Shown piece by piece: positions 1 to 7,706 of a stretch of 64,000 bases of DNA. The notes below the pieces were generated by a model. The model was given only the letters and a program-made list of their open reading frames with translations, did no database searches and was not told where the DNA came from. The stretch spans positions 62,001 to 126,000 of the forward strand of contig NZ_NXGA01000001.1 of the NCBI RefSeq assembly GCF_002802965.1, given 5' to 3'. Position numbers and translations under genes: made by a program. Each line of letters starts with the position of its first letter. Positions within the stretch are counted from its first letter, which is position 1. The stretch comes from Sporolactobacillus pectinivorans (lineage in GTDB: Bacteria > Bacillota > Bacilli > Bacillales > Sporolactobacillaceae).

Positions 1-312
1 TTTCAGGCGAAAATCGCCAGACAGATCGATGCAAATCAATCCGCGTTTCAGACACTCCGGCAACAGATCCTTGCTGACGCCTGCGGGTGTGGCAAAAAAA
101 ACCACATCTGTTCGCTCAGCCAGTTTATCTGCATCAAACTCTTCCAAGGGCCTATCCAGCAGGCCCGACAAATGAGGGTATACATCGGAAATTGCTGAGC
201 CCTTTGTCATATGGGAAACGAGCATCTCTAATTCGACAAACGGGTGATTCATTAATAAACGAATCAACTCGATTCCGCTATAACCATTTGCCCCTACAAT
301 ACCTGCTTTCAC
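1..312 (-). CDS. argC: N-acetyl-gamma-glutamyl-phosphate reductase, N-terminal part (cut by window edge)
   Basis: The first 104 codons are present, reading into the window edge. The start is GTG at 312, and the N-terminus KAGIVGANGYSGIELIRLL is the NADP-binding Rossmann glycine motif typical of ArgC. It is followed by LLMNHPFVELEMLVS and, near the edge, VFFATPAGVSKDLLPECL. ArgC makes N-acetylglutamate semialdehyde in arginine synthesis in the cytoplasm. The gene sits directly downstream of a T-box leader with its own promoter, so expression is probably set by charging of an amino acid tRNA, most simply tRNA-Arg. The rest of the gene and of any arg operon lies outside the window. Family assignment rests on recognisable sequence; regulation is inferred. 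Confidence 0.93.
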   Translation of the reverse strand, partial: MKAGIVGANGYSGIELIRLLMNHPFVELEMLVSHMTKGSAISDVYPHLSGLLDRPLEEFDADKLAERTDVVFFATPAGVSKDLLPECLKRGLICIDLSGDFRLK

Positions 313-441
313 TTGAATTGCCTCCAGTTTAAGAACATTCGCTTTTTTCACTTTTCATTTACTTCGCTACAGCTTCAGAGAACTGAATCAATAGAGTAAA
401 TAAAATCCCTTAATTTTCCGCTATTCTTAAAATAAATTAAA

Positions 442-729
442 AACGCCCGTCTCTTTTACTGATAAAAGAGACGAGCGTTGATCACATAGCCCGCGGTACC
501 ACTCCGGTTATTCCCTTGAATCGGGAATCTACTTAGGTTCTCTGTAACGGGAGCTCCCGGACGGCCCTACATCATATTTCAGACCGTCACCTCGGAAGTG
601 CGCTTCACAATGATCGGCTGTACCGGCTCCCATCATCCCGGCTCGCTTCAGCAGCTTTCCATTGTTACTCTCTTCCTCATCGGCTTAATCCCCAAATTGG
701 AGAAATTTGTTGTCATTTCTGACTTGGTG
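442..729 (-). ncRNA. T-box leader (probable tRNA-Arg sensor) upstream of argC
   Basis: On the minus strand the T-box core TGGTACCGCGGG lies at about 491-502, followed by a perfect terminator hairpin (arms ending in CGTCTCTTTT/AAAAGAGACG, 442-479) and a U-rich tract. Upstream are a Stem I with the conserved AGCGAGCCGGGATGATGG-like distal region (about 623-645). The specifier side reads GTGAAGCGCACTTCCGAGG, near 589-607. Placing the specifier as CGC followed by A gives arginine, which fits argC; GCG (Ala) in an adjacent register cannot be excluded by eye. Uncharged tRNA binding would stabilise the antiterminator and allow argC transcription. Confidence 0.9.
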
Positions 730-735
730 CTATCT

Positions 736-763
736 ATTATACAGTGGCTGGGCAGGAAGTCAA
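736..763 (-). promoter_or_regulatory. Sigma-A promoter of the argC T-box transcript
   Basis: Minus strand TTGACT at 758-763 and TATAAT at 736-741, separated by 16 nt. It lies just before the T-box Stem I, so the leader starts near 729. Confidence 0.75.
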
Positions 764-1016
764 CCCCGGAATATACATTTTTTATACTTTTCCCGCAAAC
801 AGTTTTCACTTCTGAATATTTGTCTAAGATCTTTGCCAGCCTACTCTTAGCTTTTCTCATCAAAATCTAATAATTTTTGTACAATTTATTTAATTCATAT
901 CGTTTATAATGAGTCTTTGGATAAGCATTTGTTAAGTTGAATTACACTTGCAAGTCTGCCGCTAAGAAACATGCGTTCACAAAAAAAAATGACACTAAAT
1001 TCAGAAGGGAACACAT

Positions 1017-1838
1017 TTGATTATGACCATTTTACAGACTTTGATTTTTGCGATTATTCAAGGGATCTCCGAGTTATTTCCTATAAGCAGTGTTGCTCAC
1101 GGAGTTCTTGTCCCTTACGTTTTTCACTGGAATCTGAGTGCCGCTTTTTTGCAGACTCACTTTTTACCTTACGTGGTTATGCTCCATCTCGGAACGGCCA
1201 TTGCATTGTTCATATTTTTCTGGAGAGAATGGTTTGAAATGATCCGATCAATCTTTACAGGCAGCAAAAAGATTTTATTATTGGTGATCGTTGCAACCAT
1301 ACCTGCCGCAGTGATTGGTGCTGTCCTTCAAAAACCGCTGACCAGTATTTTTAGTAACGTGACCAGTGCTTCGATCTTCTTAATCGTGAATGGATTTTTT
1401 CTATTTTTTGGCGAGAAGCTTCGTTTCAGGGGCGATAAGAACATTGAAGACTTGAAGTATAGACAGGCTTTTGTCATCGGGTTGTTTCAGTCACTTGCCC
1501 TTGTCCCGGGATTTTCCCGATCTGGATCAAGTATGACTGCCGGTTTTTGGATGGGATTGAAACATGAATCAGCGGCACGTTTCTCTATGCTCATGGCAAC
1601 ACCCGTTATCGCAGGTGCAGGCATACTGGAAGTTCCAAAATTATTAAAAAGCGGATCCCATGGTTTGTTCCAGATATCTCTTATAGGTGGTCTTGCGGCC
1701 GGTATATTTGCGTTTATCAGCGTATGGATTCTGATGAAATGGTTTAAAAGAAAGGAAATTCAAGCCATGCGCCCGTTCGCCTATTATTGCTGGGCGGTCG
1801 GCGCGCTGGTGTTGATTAGCCAATTTGTTTTTGCATAA
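1017..1838 (+). CDS. uppP: Undecaprenyl-diphosphate phosphatase (UppP/BacA family), first paralogue
   Basis: A 273-residue polytopic membrane protein that removes a phosphate from undecaprenyl diphosphate, recycling the lipid carrier for peptidoglycan and teichoic acid synthesis; the family also gives bacitracin tolerance. The (E/Q)xxxE motif is seen as QGISELFPISS near residue 15. The PGxSRSxxT motif is seen as PGFSRSGSS near residue 162, where the final Thr is Ser. Length is normal. A TTG start at 1017, 6 nt after AGAAGGGA, fits better than the ATG two codons later. A second paralogue follows 360 bases downstream. Its SSVAH segment replaces the usual SSTGH, so it may be the more specialised copy. 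Confidence 0.93.
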   Translation: MIMTILQTLIFAIIQGISELFPISSVAHGVLVPYVFHWNLSAAFLQTHFLPYVVMLHLGTAIALFIFFWREWFEMIRSIFTGSKKILLLVIVATIPAAVIGAVLQKPLTSIFSNVTSASIFLIVNGFFLFFGEKLRFRGDKNIEDLKYRQAFVIGLFQSLALVPGFSRSGSSMTAGFWMGLKHESAARFSMLMATPVIAGAGILEVPKLLKSGSHGLFQISLIGGLAAGIFAFISVWILMKWFKRKEIQAMRPFAYYCWAVGALVLISQFVFA

Positions 1839-2194
1839 AACCAAAACAGACGGAAGAAGAGGTAAGATCTTGCAGCAGATCACTATCTTCGGCATCTTCT
1901 AAGTCTCAATCTGAACATGAAACAGGAAGCATCTCGCACGGTTTTAGCGATGCTTCCTGTTTTTTCTAAATTAAAGTGCAGCATAAAAAATTCTTTACCC
2001 GGCAATGAAATTATTCAGAAAATCCGTGCTATTTCGATATTTAAAAGCGATTTTAATCTTAGTTTTCTGTGTAACAGTCAGATGTAACTACTATTGTATT
2101 TTCAAAAATTTTCTAAAGATATTATGCTATAATGAATGGGCTTGTATCAAAGCTTTTTTGCTATGAAAATTACCTTCAAGGTTGGTGAACCCAT
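1839..2194. other. Intergenic stretch between the two uppP genes
   Basis: It holds the terminator at 1921-1966 and an AT-rich segment ending in an extended -10 (TGC then TATAAT, 2125-2133) about 60 bases before the second uppP, a candidate promoter without a good -35. I see no coding potential here. Confidence 0.5.
1921..1966 (+). terminator. Rho-independent terminator after first uppP
   Basis: Perfect 13-bp inverted repeat AACAGGAAGCATC / GATGCTTCCTGTT (1921-1933, 1949-1961) followed by a run of six T. Confidence 0.9.
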
Positions 2195-3010
2195 TTGTTC
2201 CTTTTTATCGCTATTATTTTGGGCGCAGTTGAAGGTCTGACCGAATTTGCGCCTGTATCATCCACAGGGCACCTCATTTTAGTGGGAAATCTGCTTCACT
2301 TTACCGGTAACACAGCAAGTGCGTTTGAAGTGATCATTCAGCTTGGATCGATCATGGCTGTAGTCGTGCTCTATTGGAAAAGGTTGTGGAGCTTGTTCGG
2401 GTTTTACCGCAACGTGCCGAAAAGCGGACCCAGTCATTTGAATTTATTGCACATCATTGTAGCCGGTATACCGGCAGGTATTCTTGGCATTCTCTTGAAG
2501 GATTTTATTACATCTAAACTCTTTTCGCCAGTGAGCGTTCTGGTGGCGCTTGTCATCGGGGGCATTGTAATGATATTTGCTGAATGGGTAGCCGGGCGCA
2601 GGCCAGGTAAGGGGACAACACAGGTAAGTTATCTTCAGGCTTTTGTCATCGGCTTGTTTCAGGTGCTCTCCCTATGGTCCGGTTTTTCACGTTCCGGATC
2701 AACGATGTCCGGTGGCCTTATCGCAGGTGTCGAACGAAAAACAGCGGCAGAGTTTTCTTTCATCCTTGCCGTTCCAATGATGTTTGGCGCCAGCGGTGTT
2801 GAAGTAGTAAAAGATCTCAGCATTATTAGGGCTAATTTACCCTTCTTTATTATCGGCTTCATTGTAGCCTTCATCGTAGCTTTGTTCGCCATTGTTTTCT
2901 TTATGAGACTACTGAGACGTTATACACTTGTACCATTTGCCGTATATCGTTTTATTCTTGCAGCCGTATTCGCTCTAGCTATGTTCCTGCTTCCGGGACT
3001 GTTCAGTTAA
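2195..3010 (+). CDS. uppP: Undecaprenyl-diphosphate phosphatase (UppP/BacA family), second paralogue
   Basis: A 271-residue membrane protein of the same family as its neighbour. The first motif is canonical, EGLTEFAPVSSTGHLIL near residues 13-29. The second reads SGFSRSGST, so the usual Pro of PGxSRSxxT is Ser here. An in-frame TGA at 2186 forces the start downstream, so TTG at 2195 is the only reasonable start, with AAGGTTGGTG upstream. About 8 hydrophobic segments are visible. Tandem paralogues suggest gene duplication with divergence, perhaps for bacitracin tolerance or spore-stage use. The function is known for the family; the reason for two copies is inferred. Confidence 0.93.
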   Translation: MFLFIAIILGAVEGLTEFAPVSSTGHLILVGNLLHFTGNTASAFEVIIQLGSIMAVVVLYWKRLWSLFGFYRNVPKSGPSHLNLLHIIVAGIPAGILGILLKDFITSKLFSPVSVLVALVIGGIVMIFAEWVAGRRPGKGTTQVSYLQAFVIGLFQVLSLWSGFSRSGSTMSGGLIAGVERKTAAEFSFILAVPMMFGASGVEVVKDLSIIRANLPFFIIGFIVAFIVALFAIVFFMRLLRRYTLVPFAVYRFILAAVFALAMFLLPGLFS

Positions 3011-3012
3011 AG

Positions 3013-3090
3013 AAAACTTGGCAAACGGTCTAGTTGTGACGGCCATGGACGGCCCAATGCTGAACATACCACAGGATGCAGCGTTCTGTT
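3013..3090. repeat. Copy of a structured dispersed repeat
   Basis: The segment AGAAAACTTGGCAAA followed by GACGGCCATGGACGGCCC and ATGCTGAACATACCACAGGA is found again, imperfectly but in the same order, at about 60718-60820. The CCATGG part can form a small hairpin. It begins one base after the uppP stop region. Confidence 0.6.
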
Positions 3091-3161
3091 CCACCATTAT
3101 AATCAATAATATTTTTATATTTTCCTGCCTTCTTACAGTAATAGAAAAGGTTTCGTGTAAT

Positions 3162-3226
3162 ATCCCACCAGGGTGGTTTTGCTGATCTGAGCAAGCTTAT
3201 CCGTCCCGGCGGGATTTTTATTTTTT
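3162..3226 (+). terminator. Probable terminator after second uppP
   Basis: ATCCCACC at 3162-3169 pairs with GGCGGGAT at 3208-3215 (one mismatch), followed by TTTTTATTTTTT. The left arm can alternatively pair with GGTGG just after it, so two mutually exclusive folds exist. Confidence 0.5.
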
Positions 3227-3293
3227 ATAGCCTGCAATCATTCTCTTTTGTGCGATACAATGATAGAAGAGCTTCAGGTTTTGCAAAGGGAGG

Positions 3294-3896
3294 ATGAAAA
3301 AGTTGATCAAATCAATTTGCATTTATGCAGGATCCAACTTGGGAAACAATCCTGAATATGCGAAAAAAGCTCGGCTACTAGGGGAAGCGATTGCGTCCAG
3401 AGGCTGGCGCCTGGTATATGGCGGCTCATCAATCGGCCTGATGGGGGAAATCGCTGAAAAAGTCCTCTCGCTTGGCGGTGAAGTAGTCGGTATCATGCCA
3501 AAAGGAATGGTTTTGGGCGAGATGGCTCATCCCCACCTGACCCGGCTGATTGAAGTCGACGGGATGCACGCACGGAAGGAAAAAATGAATGAGCTTTCTG
3601 ACGGATTTATTGCTCTTCCCGGTGGAATCGGCACATTCGATGAATTGTTTGAGATTCTGTGCTGGGCACAGGTCGGGATTCATCATAAACCGATTGGCCT
3701 GTTTAACTCCGCCGGCTACTTTGACCCGCTTCTCGGGCTTATCCAGCACTCCATTGATCATGAATTCACTAACCAGTCCAACCTTGATTTGCTGTGCGTC
3801 TCAGATTCCCCTGAGACGTTACTTGACAAGATGACGGTATACACGCCTCCGGATCTCGGCAATAAATGGCGGCAGCTGGGAAAACAAGTACAGTGA
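3294..3896 (+). CDS. LOG-family protein (nucleoside 5'-monophosphate phosphoribohydrolase, YvdD-like)
   Basis: Cytosolic enzyme of the LOG/lysine-decarboxylase-like family, which cleaves the N-glycosidic bond of nucleoside monophosphates. The hallmark PGGIGTFDELFE is present near residue 104-115, preceded by YGGSSIGLMG (about 42) and MHARKEKM (about 85). At 200 residues it matches B. subtilis YvdD. The GGGAGG directly abuts the ATG at 3294; TTG at 3303 has better spacing (9 nt) and would begin MIKSICIYAGSN as relatives do. The in vivo substrate is not known from sequence. Confidence 0.9.
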   Translation: MKKLIKSICIYAGSNLGNNPEYAKKARLLGEAIASRGWRLVYGGSSIGLMGEIAEKVLSLGGEVVGIMPKGMVLGEMAHPHLTRLIEVDGMHARKEKMNELSDGFIALPGGIGTFDELFEILCWAQVGIHHKPIGLFNSAGYFDPLLGLIQHSIDHEFTNQSNLDLLCVSDSPETLLDKMTVYTPPDLGNKWRQLGKQVQ

Positions 3897-3916
3897 CAAG
3901 ATGATAAATATATTAA

Positions 3917-3965
3917 AAGAGGCTGCTTCGCAAGTTGTGTTTGAGATTTGCGAAGCAGCCTTTTA
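3917..3965 (+). terminator. Bidirectional terminator between LOG gene and glucosaminidase
   Basis: 13-bp perfect stem GGCTGCTTCGCAA / TTGCGAAGCAGCC with a T run on the plus side and, in the other direction, TCTTTTAATA; it can serve both convergent genes. Confidence 0.85.
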
Positions 3966-3973
3966 ATACATTG

Positions 3974-5899
3974 TCAGTTGTATTGCGGCACGTCATAAAG
4001 AATGTTCTTGAGCTTGATCTGTGCATACAGATACTGGATGTCTCCCGTCTGGTTTACGGCCCATCCCGGATCTGTAGCATACTGATGTGCTGCACTTCCT
4101 GAAATCAAAGCATCCGGATTCCAGCGCATTTTGTACAGAGTGTCTTGCTGGTAAGTTGTGTTATAAACATAGTTTTCAGCAATCCATTTTGCTCCGCCCC
4201 AAATTGCTTCAGACGGAGTGAACCACCCATCTTCAAGGGCAAGCGCCGCTCCACCGTTCGTCGGATCCAGATCAAAGGCGCCGATGCCAAACATGTTATA
4301 AACGGTCTTTCCTTTATATGAGACACCGTTTGCAAGTGTAGATGACCCATTGCCCGTTTCAAGAAGCGCGTGGGAAACCAGATAAATTTCATTCACACCA
4401 TAAGTCTTGGCGGCGTTGACAAAATCCGTTCCATGATTTTGCAGTATTCCGTCTCCTTTTAACATTGCATTCACTTGTGAAGCTGTAACACCTGAAAGCG
4501 AAGATAGCTTCAAAAACTGAAAATAATCGGGCGTGCCTTGCTGGAAATTGTTCGGATTCATATAATAAGCTAAGTCCGACGATGAGTTTACTTTCTGTTC
4601 AAGAGCAAGTGCCTGTCCAAAAGAAATCGGATATTGTGTTGTTTGATAGACAGCATTCCCTGTCTGAGTTGTCGTAATTTTTTCCTGCTTAACATAACTT
4701 CCGTACACATAACCGTCCTGTCCGTTATAGCTGATCTTGACCCAACCATCCGGGGCATCCGCGAGTTTGGTGATTTTACTCTGGCTATTGATCACTCCCA
4801 TGCTTTTGTAGTTCGTTCCCGGGCCTGTTCTGAAATTGACATTTACTGAGACAATCGTTATAGAATCTGTGCTAGTCACCGGAGACGTCCCTGAGCTTGA
4901 ACTAGTGATCCCAGATTTTTGTACATAATCTCCAGAAACATATGCCGTACCGTTATTGTACTTAATCTTTAACCAGCTGCCGCTTGTCCCGACAACGTCT
5001 ACACTGCTTCCCTTCTTCAGGGTGGTCAGGATTTTACTCGTTGTTGATGCCCCGGACCGCACATTTAAATCATCCGTTGTGTTTCCTGTATACAAGACGG
5101 TAACAGATGTGCCGGTGGACGACGTACTGCTTCCCGACTTTGCCACATATGCCCCGGATACATAAGCGATGCTGTTCTGATAATTAATTTCCAGCCAGCT
5201 GCCACTTGTCCCGACAACGTCTACACTGCTTCCCTTCTTCAGGGTGGCCAGAATCTTGTTTGATGTCGATGCTCCGGACCGCACATTTAAATTGTCTGTC
5301 GTTTTAGCAGTATATAAGGTTTTGGGAGGCGCTACCTTTTCCTGTTGAATGTCTGATCCACTGGTATTAACGTACGCTGAAGAAACGTACGCTGAACCGC
5401 TCTTATAACTGATCTGCAGCCAGCCGTCAGAAGTTTTTCCGGTTACGGTCACTGTCGACCCCTTCTTCAGAGTAGTTAGAACAGTCCCCTTCACATTGGG
5501 CAAGAAGCGTACATTCAGATTGTCTGTCGTCACCCCTGTGTACGCTGAAACCTTCTGCACGGACTGCGCAGGCGCAGCTTTCGTTTTTGCGACTACCATA
5601 GTTACATAATAACCATCTACATAAGCCGTTTTATTATTATATTCGATTTTCAGCCAGTTACCCTTGTCACTCTTCCCCTCTATTCCAGTGACTTGAAAAG
5701 TAGCACCCTGCTTAAAATAGCCGATTCTGGGCCGATCGGTGCCAGGTGTACTCCGGACATTCAAAGTTGTCGTCGCCTGCCCAGTGTAAGGCTGAAAAGA
5801 TGCCGCTAAAGCGTTGGAAGGCACTGCAGATGCCACCGCCGCTATCGCTGCAGCTGCTGCAAAGGTTCCTATGGCCGCCAGACCGTGATTTGGATTCAA
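3974..5899 (-). CDS. Secreted cell-wall N-acetylglucosaminidase with five SH3b repeats
   Basis: A 641-residue exported autolysin. The N-terminus (MNPNHGLAAIGTF then an Ala-rich stretch to NALAAS, about residue 33) looks like a signal sequence. Five bacterial SH3 domains follow (about 40-105, 120-185, 195-258, 270-333 and 345-405), each with a LNVRSG-type strand and a YV.G.YV end. The C-terminal third is a glucosaminidase domain: SHALLETGNGSSTLANGV carries the catalytic Glu, followed by YNMFGIGAFD and GGAKWIAENYV. It should cut GlcNAc linkages in peptidoglycan, with SH3b repeats binding the wall. Start TTG at 5899 follows GGGGGTGCGG. The 340-nt leader holds a c-di-GMP-I riboswitch, linking this hydrolase to lifestyle switching. 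Confidence 0.9.
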   Translation of the reverse strand: MNPNHGLAAIGTFAAAAAIAAVASAVPSNALAASFQPYTGQATTTLNVRSTPGTDRPRIGYFKQGATFQVTGIEGKSDKGNWLKIEYNNKTAYVDGYYVTMVVAKTKAAPAQSVQKVSAYTGVTTDNLNVRFLPNVKGTVLTTLKKGSTVTVTGKTSDGWLQISYKSGSAYVSSAYVNTSGSDIQQEKVAPPKTLYTAKTTDNLNVRSGASTSNKILATLKKGSSVDVVGTSGSWLEINYQNSIAYVSGAYVAKSGSSTSSTGTSVTVLYTGNTTDDLNVRSGASTTSKILTTLKKGSSVDVVGTSGSWLKIKYNNGTAYVSGDYVQKSGITSSSSGTSPVTSTDSITIVSVNVNFRTGPGTNYKSMGVINSQSKITKLADAPDGWVKISYNGQDGYVYGSYVKQEKITTTQTGNAVYQTTQYPISFGQALALEQKVNSSSDLAYYMNPNNFQQGTPDYFQFLKLSSLSGVTASQVNAMLKGDGILQNHGTDFVNAAKTYGVNEIYLVSHALLETGNGSSTLANGVSYKGKTVYNMFGIGAFDLDPTNGGAALALEDGWFTPSEAIWGGAKWIAENYVYNTTYQQDTLYKMRWNPDALISGSAAHQYATDPGWAVNQTGDIQYLYAQIKLKNILYDVPQYN

Positions 5900-6244
5900 A
5901 GCACCGCACCCCCACGCAATAAAATCAAAATGATGAAAAAATTTTCTAAACGAAGGTAAACTGAAGAACTGTACTCAGTTCAGAGCTTTCCGAGAAAATA
6001 TTCATCTCTTGACAAATAAAGGGGTAAGCAAAGAATAGCCGTTCCGATTGATACACCTGAGGTATTGAACATGCATTACGCTAGAGGAGAAAATCAAAGA
6101 GATTAATGAAAATTTATGATTATTATAATATGTCCTTATGTCCATGCCATAAGTAACATAATAGTGGCGAATCTTGAATAGATCCATAAATAACCATAAA
6201 AATCTCCGTTCATTTACGCCTGATGTTCAACAATAAACAGTCAA
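5900..6244 (-). other. Long 5' leader of the glucosaminidase mRNA
   Basis: About 345 nt between the riboswitch and the start codon. I see no strong terminator hairpin with a U run. It contains a CGGAG ribosome binding site followed by an ATG at 6197 opening 24 codons ending TAA at 6123, a possible leader peptide, and a small GAACTG/CAGTTC hairpin near 5965-5980. How ligand binding would reach the main start codon is unclear. Confidence 0.35.
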
Positions 6245-6332
6245 GTACGGTGGTCCAGCCATCATTAGCACTAATGCTTTTAGACCTGAGACTTTGCGTC
6301 GCTGCTTTTCAACAGCTTTGCCCTTTAGATAT
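6245..6332 (-). ncRNA. Cyclic di-GMP-I riboswitch (GEMM-I)
   Basis: On the minus strand the conserved blocks appear in order: AGGGCAAA (about 6317-6324), a perfect 6-bp P2 hairpin GCTGTT-GAAA-AGCAGC with a GNRA loop, GACGCAAAG (6292-6300), GGTCTAAA (about 6280-6286), an apical hairpin CATTA/TAATG, then GATGGCTGGACC as the tetraloop-receptor and 3' side of P3, with GGTC pairing GACC. The base corresponding to G20 of the Vc2 aptamer is G, the c-di-GMP rather than cGAMP form. It lies downstream of a good promoter and upstream of the SH3b/glucosaminidase gene. Family recognition is by consensus; ligand and direction of control are inferred. Confidence 0.88.
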
Positions 6333-6359
6333 CAGAGATTTACGTATTCTATAATGTTA

Positions 6360-6388
6360 AATATAGCGCACACGGAAAAATTTTACAA
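6360..6388 (-). promoter_or_regulatory. Promoter of the c-di-GMP riboswitch transcript
   Basis: Minus strand TTGTAA (6383-6388), 17-nt spacer, TATATT (6360-6365), starting transcription about 25 nt before the aptamer core. Confidence 0.65.
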
Positions 6389-6511
6389 GACATTTCAGTG
6401 ATTCATGACCGCGACTTATGTACGCCGGCTGTTTTTTCAAAGTTCCTCTATGCTGAGAAAGCACCTATGCAAAAAATACCATTGCCAAATAATTTCGAAA
6501 CATAGAGAATT

Positions 6512-7342
6512 TTATTTCGCAGGTCCATAGGTTATCGCCTGACTGCCGAACTGTTCCCACGCAGCAATGAAGTCAGATTTGTCCACCTGGCTGCCCCCCT
6601 CACTGGAAAGGGGGTTATTAATGGTGACAAATTTTTCTCCGTATCCTGTGACTAAAACCGAATGTTCCATGTATGAGATGCGGATGTTCCCCTCCCTTGT
6701 ATGCCAGTTTACCCATTGAGAAGCGGGAACCGGCATGAAATTAATGCTCGTGATGACCCAGACAGGTCTGCCCTGAGCAATCTGCTCCTCAACTTTTGAC
6801 CAGGGGCATCCAGTCAGATCTTCAACGCGGTTGCCCAGATATTTACTGGCAAGTCCGGCCACCGGCCCATGGTAAACCGCCAGACCAGGATCATCACTTG
6901 GTCCATGGTACATATTGCCGACAAACCCGTCATTGGGATTCCCCATATAACCTCCCGAAGAAAACGGTACCTTAGGTATCTGGTTGGCCAGGATCATCTT
7001 ATTTGCGGGGATTCCCGCCGAACGAAGCAGCATCGTCAGGCTTGCAATCTCGCAGCCATTAGGCAGTTCTGGCTCCTGACTGACAAAAGGTTCCGAGAGA
7101 TGTGCTTCATCAGGTAAAGACTTCGCCTGCTTTTTCACTAACGGTTTTTTTCTTGGTATCTGCTGTTTTTGCTTTTGCTTAGGCCTTTCGGATGAAACAG
7201 CCACCCGCTTCAAATTCCCTGTCCGTGTATTTTCCGCTTTCGCTACCGCATCATATTCTTTCACTAACAAATGGGTCAAAAGTAATGAGCTGCAGAGTAG
7301 AATCAGAAACATCAAGACGGCACTTTTCAATTTCGAATTCAC
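6512..7342 (-). CDS. C39-like (peptidase_C39_2) membrane-anchored or secreted papain-fold protein
   Basis: 276 residues. An N-terminal hydrophobic segment (LKSAVLMFLILLCSSLLLTHLLV) is followed by a Lys/Gln-rich linker. The catalytic-type domain begins near residue 90: ELPNGCEIASLTMLLRSAG carries the nucleophile Cys, MEHSVLVTGYG the His and VTINNPL the Asn/Asp position. This is the C39_2 family common next to wall enzymes in Firmicutes; its substrate is unknown. I take GTG at 7342 as the start because AGAAGGAGAG precedes it by 9 nt; an upstream GTG at 7366 would place that site inside the gene. It is transcribed the same way as the riboswitch gene but ends before its promoter. Confidence 0.82.
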   Translation of the reverse strand: MNSKLKSAVLMFLILLCSSLLLTHLLVKEYDAVAKAENTRTGNLKRVAVSSERPKQKQKQQIPRKKPLVKKQAKSLPDEAHLSEPFVSQEPELPNGCEIASLTMLLRSAGIPANKMILANQIPKVPFSSGGYMGNPNDGFVGNMYHGPSDDPGLAVYHGPVAGLASKYLGNRVEDLTGCPWSKVEEQIAQGRPVWVITSINFMPVPASQWVNWHTREGNIRISYMEHSVLVTGYGEKFVTINNPLSSEGGSQVDKSDFIAAWEQFGSQAITYGPAK

Positions 7343-7422
7343 CTGGAAGTCTCTCCTTCTCTGCACGCAACCATAGTCAGTTGCTTATTTAAAAAAATTG
7401 CATTTCAACAAATATGGTTTAT

Positions 7423-7697
7423 AGAGGGCGTTCAAAAAGCCACCGAATGATCAGCAGCGAATCTCAACGCCCGTCTCAGTTAAAAGGATCTTCTGCTAAA
7501 GGCGTGCGCGTCCTGCATACAACGCAGAAGTCAGCACGTCCTGTGCTCGTTCACGTAACGCCAATCTACGCTCCGGTCCTCGAAACTTCGCCGCCTCGAC
7601 CTTCCGATGGTCATGGATGGACCTAGTGCAGGTTGCAACACGATGTTGCGTTTTTAGCCTGCAACCGTCTCCTTCGTCACCTTTTTGAACAGGCTCT
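7423..7697. mobile_element. MITE-like element with 17-bp terminal inverted repeats
   Basis: About 275 bases without a credible gene. The left end AGAGGGCGTTCAAAAAG (7423-7439) and the reverse complement of the right end AGAGCCTGTTCAAAAAG (7681-7697) match at 14 of 17 positions. Inside are further self-complementary parts such as GCACGTCCTGTGC and ATGGTCATGGATGGACC. Such GTTCAAAAAG-ended elements are recalled as dispersed in Bacilli. It lacks a transposase, so it would be a non-autonomous miniature element; target duplication is not clear. Confidence 0.65.
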
Positions 7698-7706
7698 TAC
7701 AAAATA

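Noticed and set aside
598..870. A 90-codon plus-strand frame over the T-box leader
   Set aside because: It overlaps the T-box and its promoter on the other strand, has no ribosome binding site and no family resemblance.
6002..6187. A 61-codon frame on the minus strand in the glucosaminidase leader
   Set aside because: No good ribosome binding site; a different, shorter frame at 6197 has one. Neither is listed as a gene.
7414..7626. A 70-codon frame inside the MITE
   Set aside because: Lies within a hairpin-rich repeat element; composition reflects the repeat, not protein.
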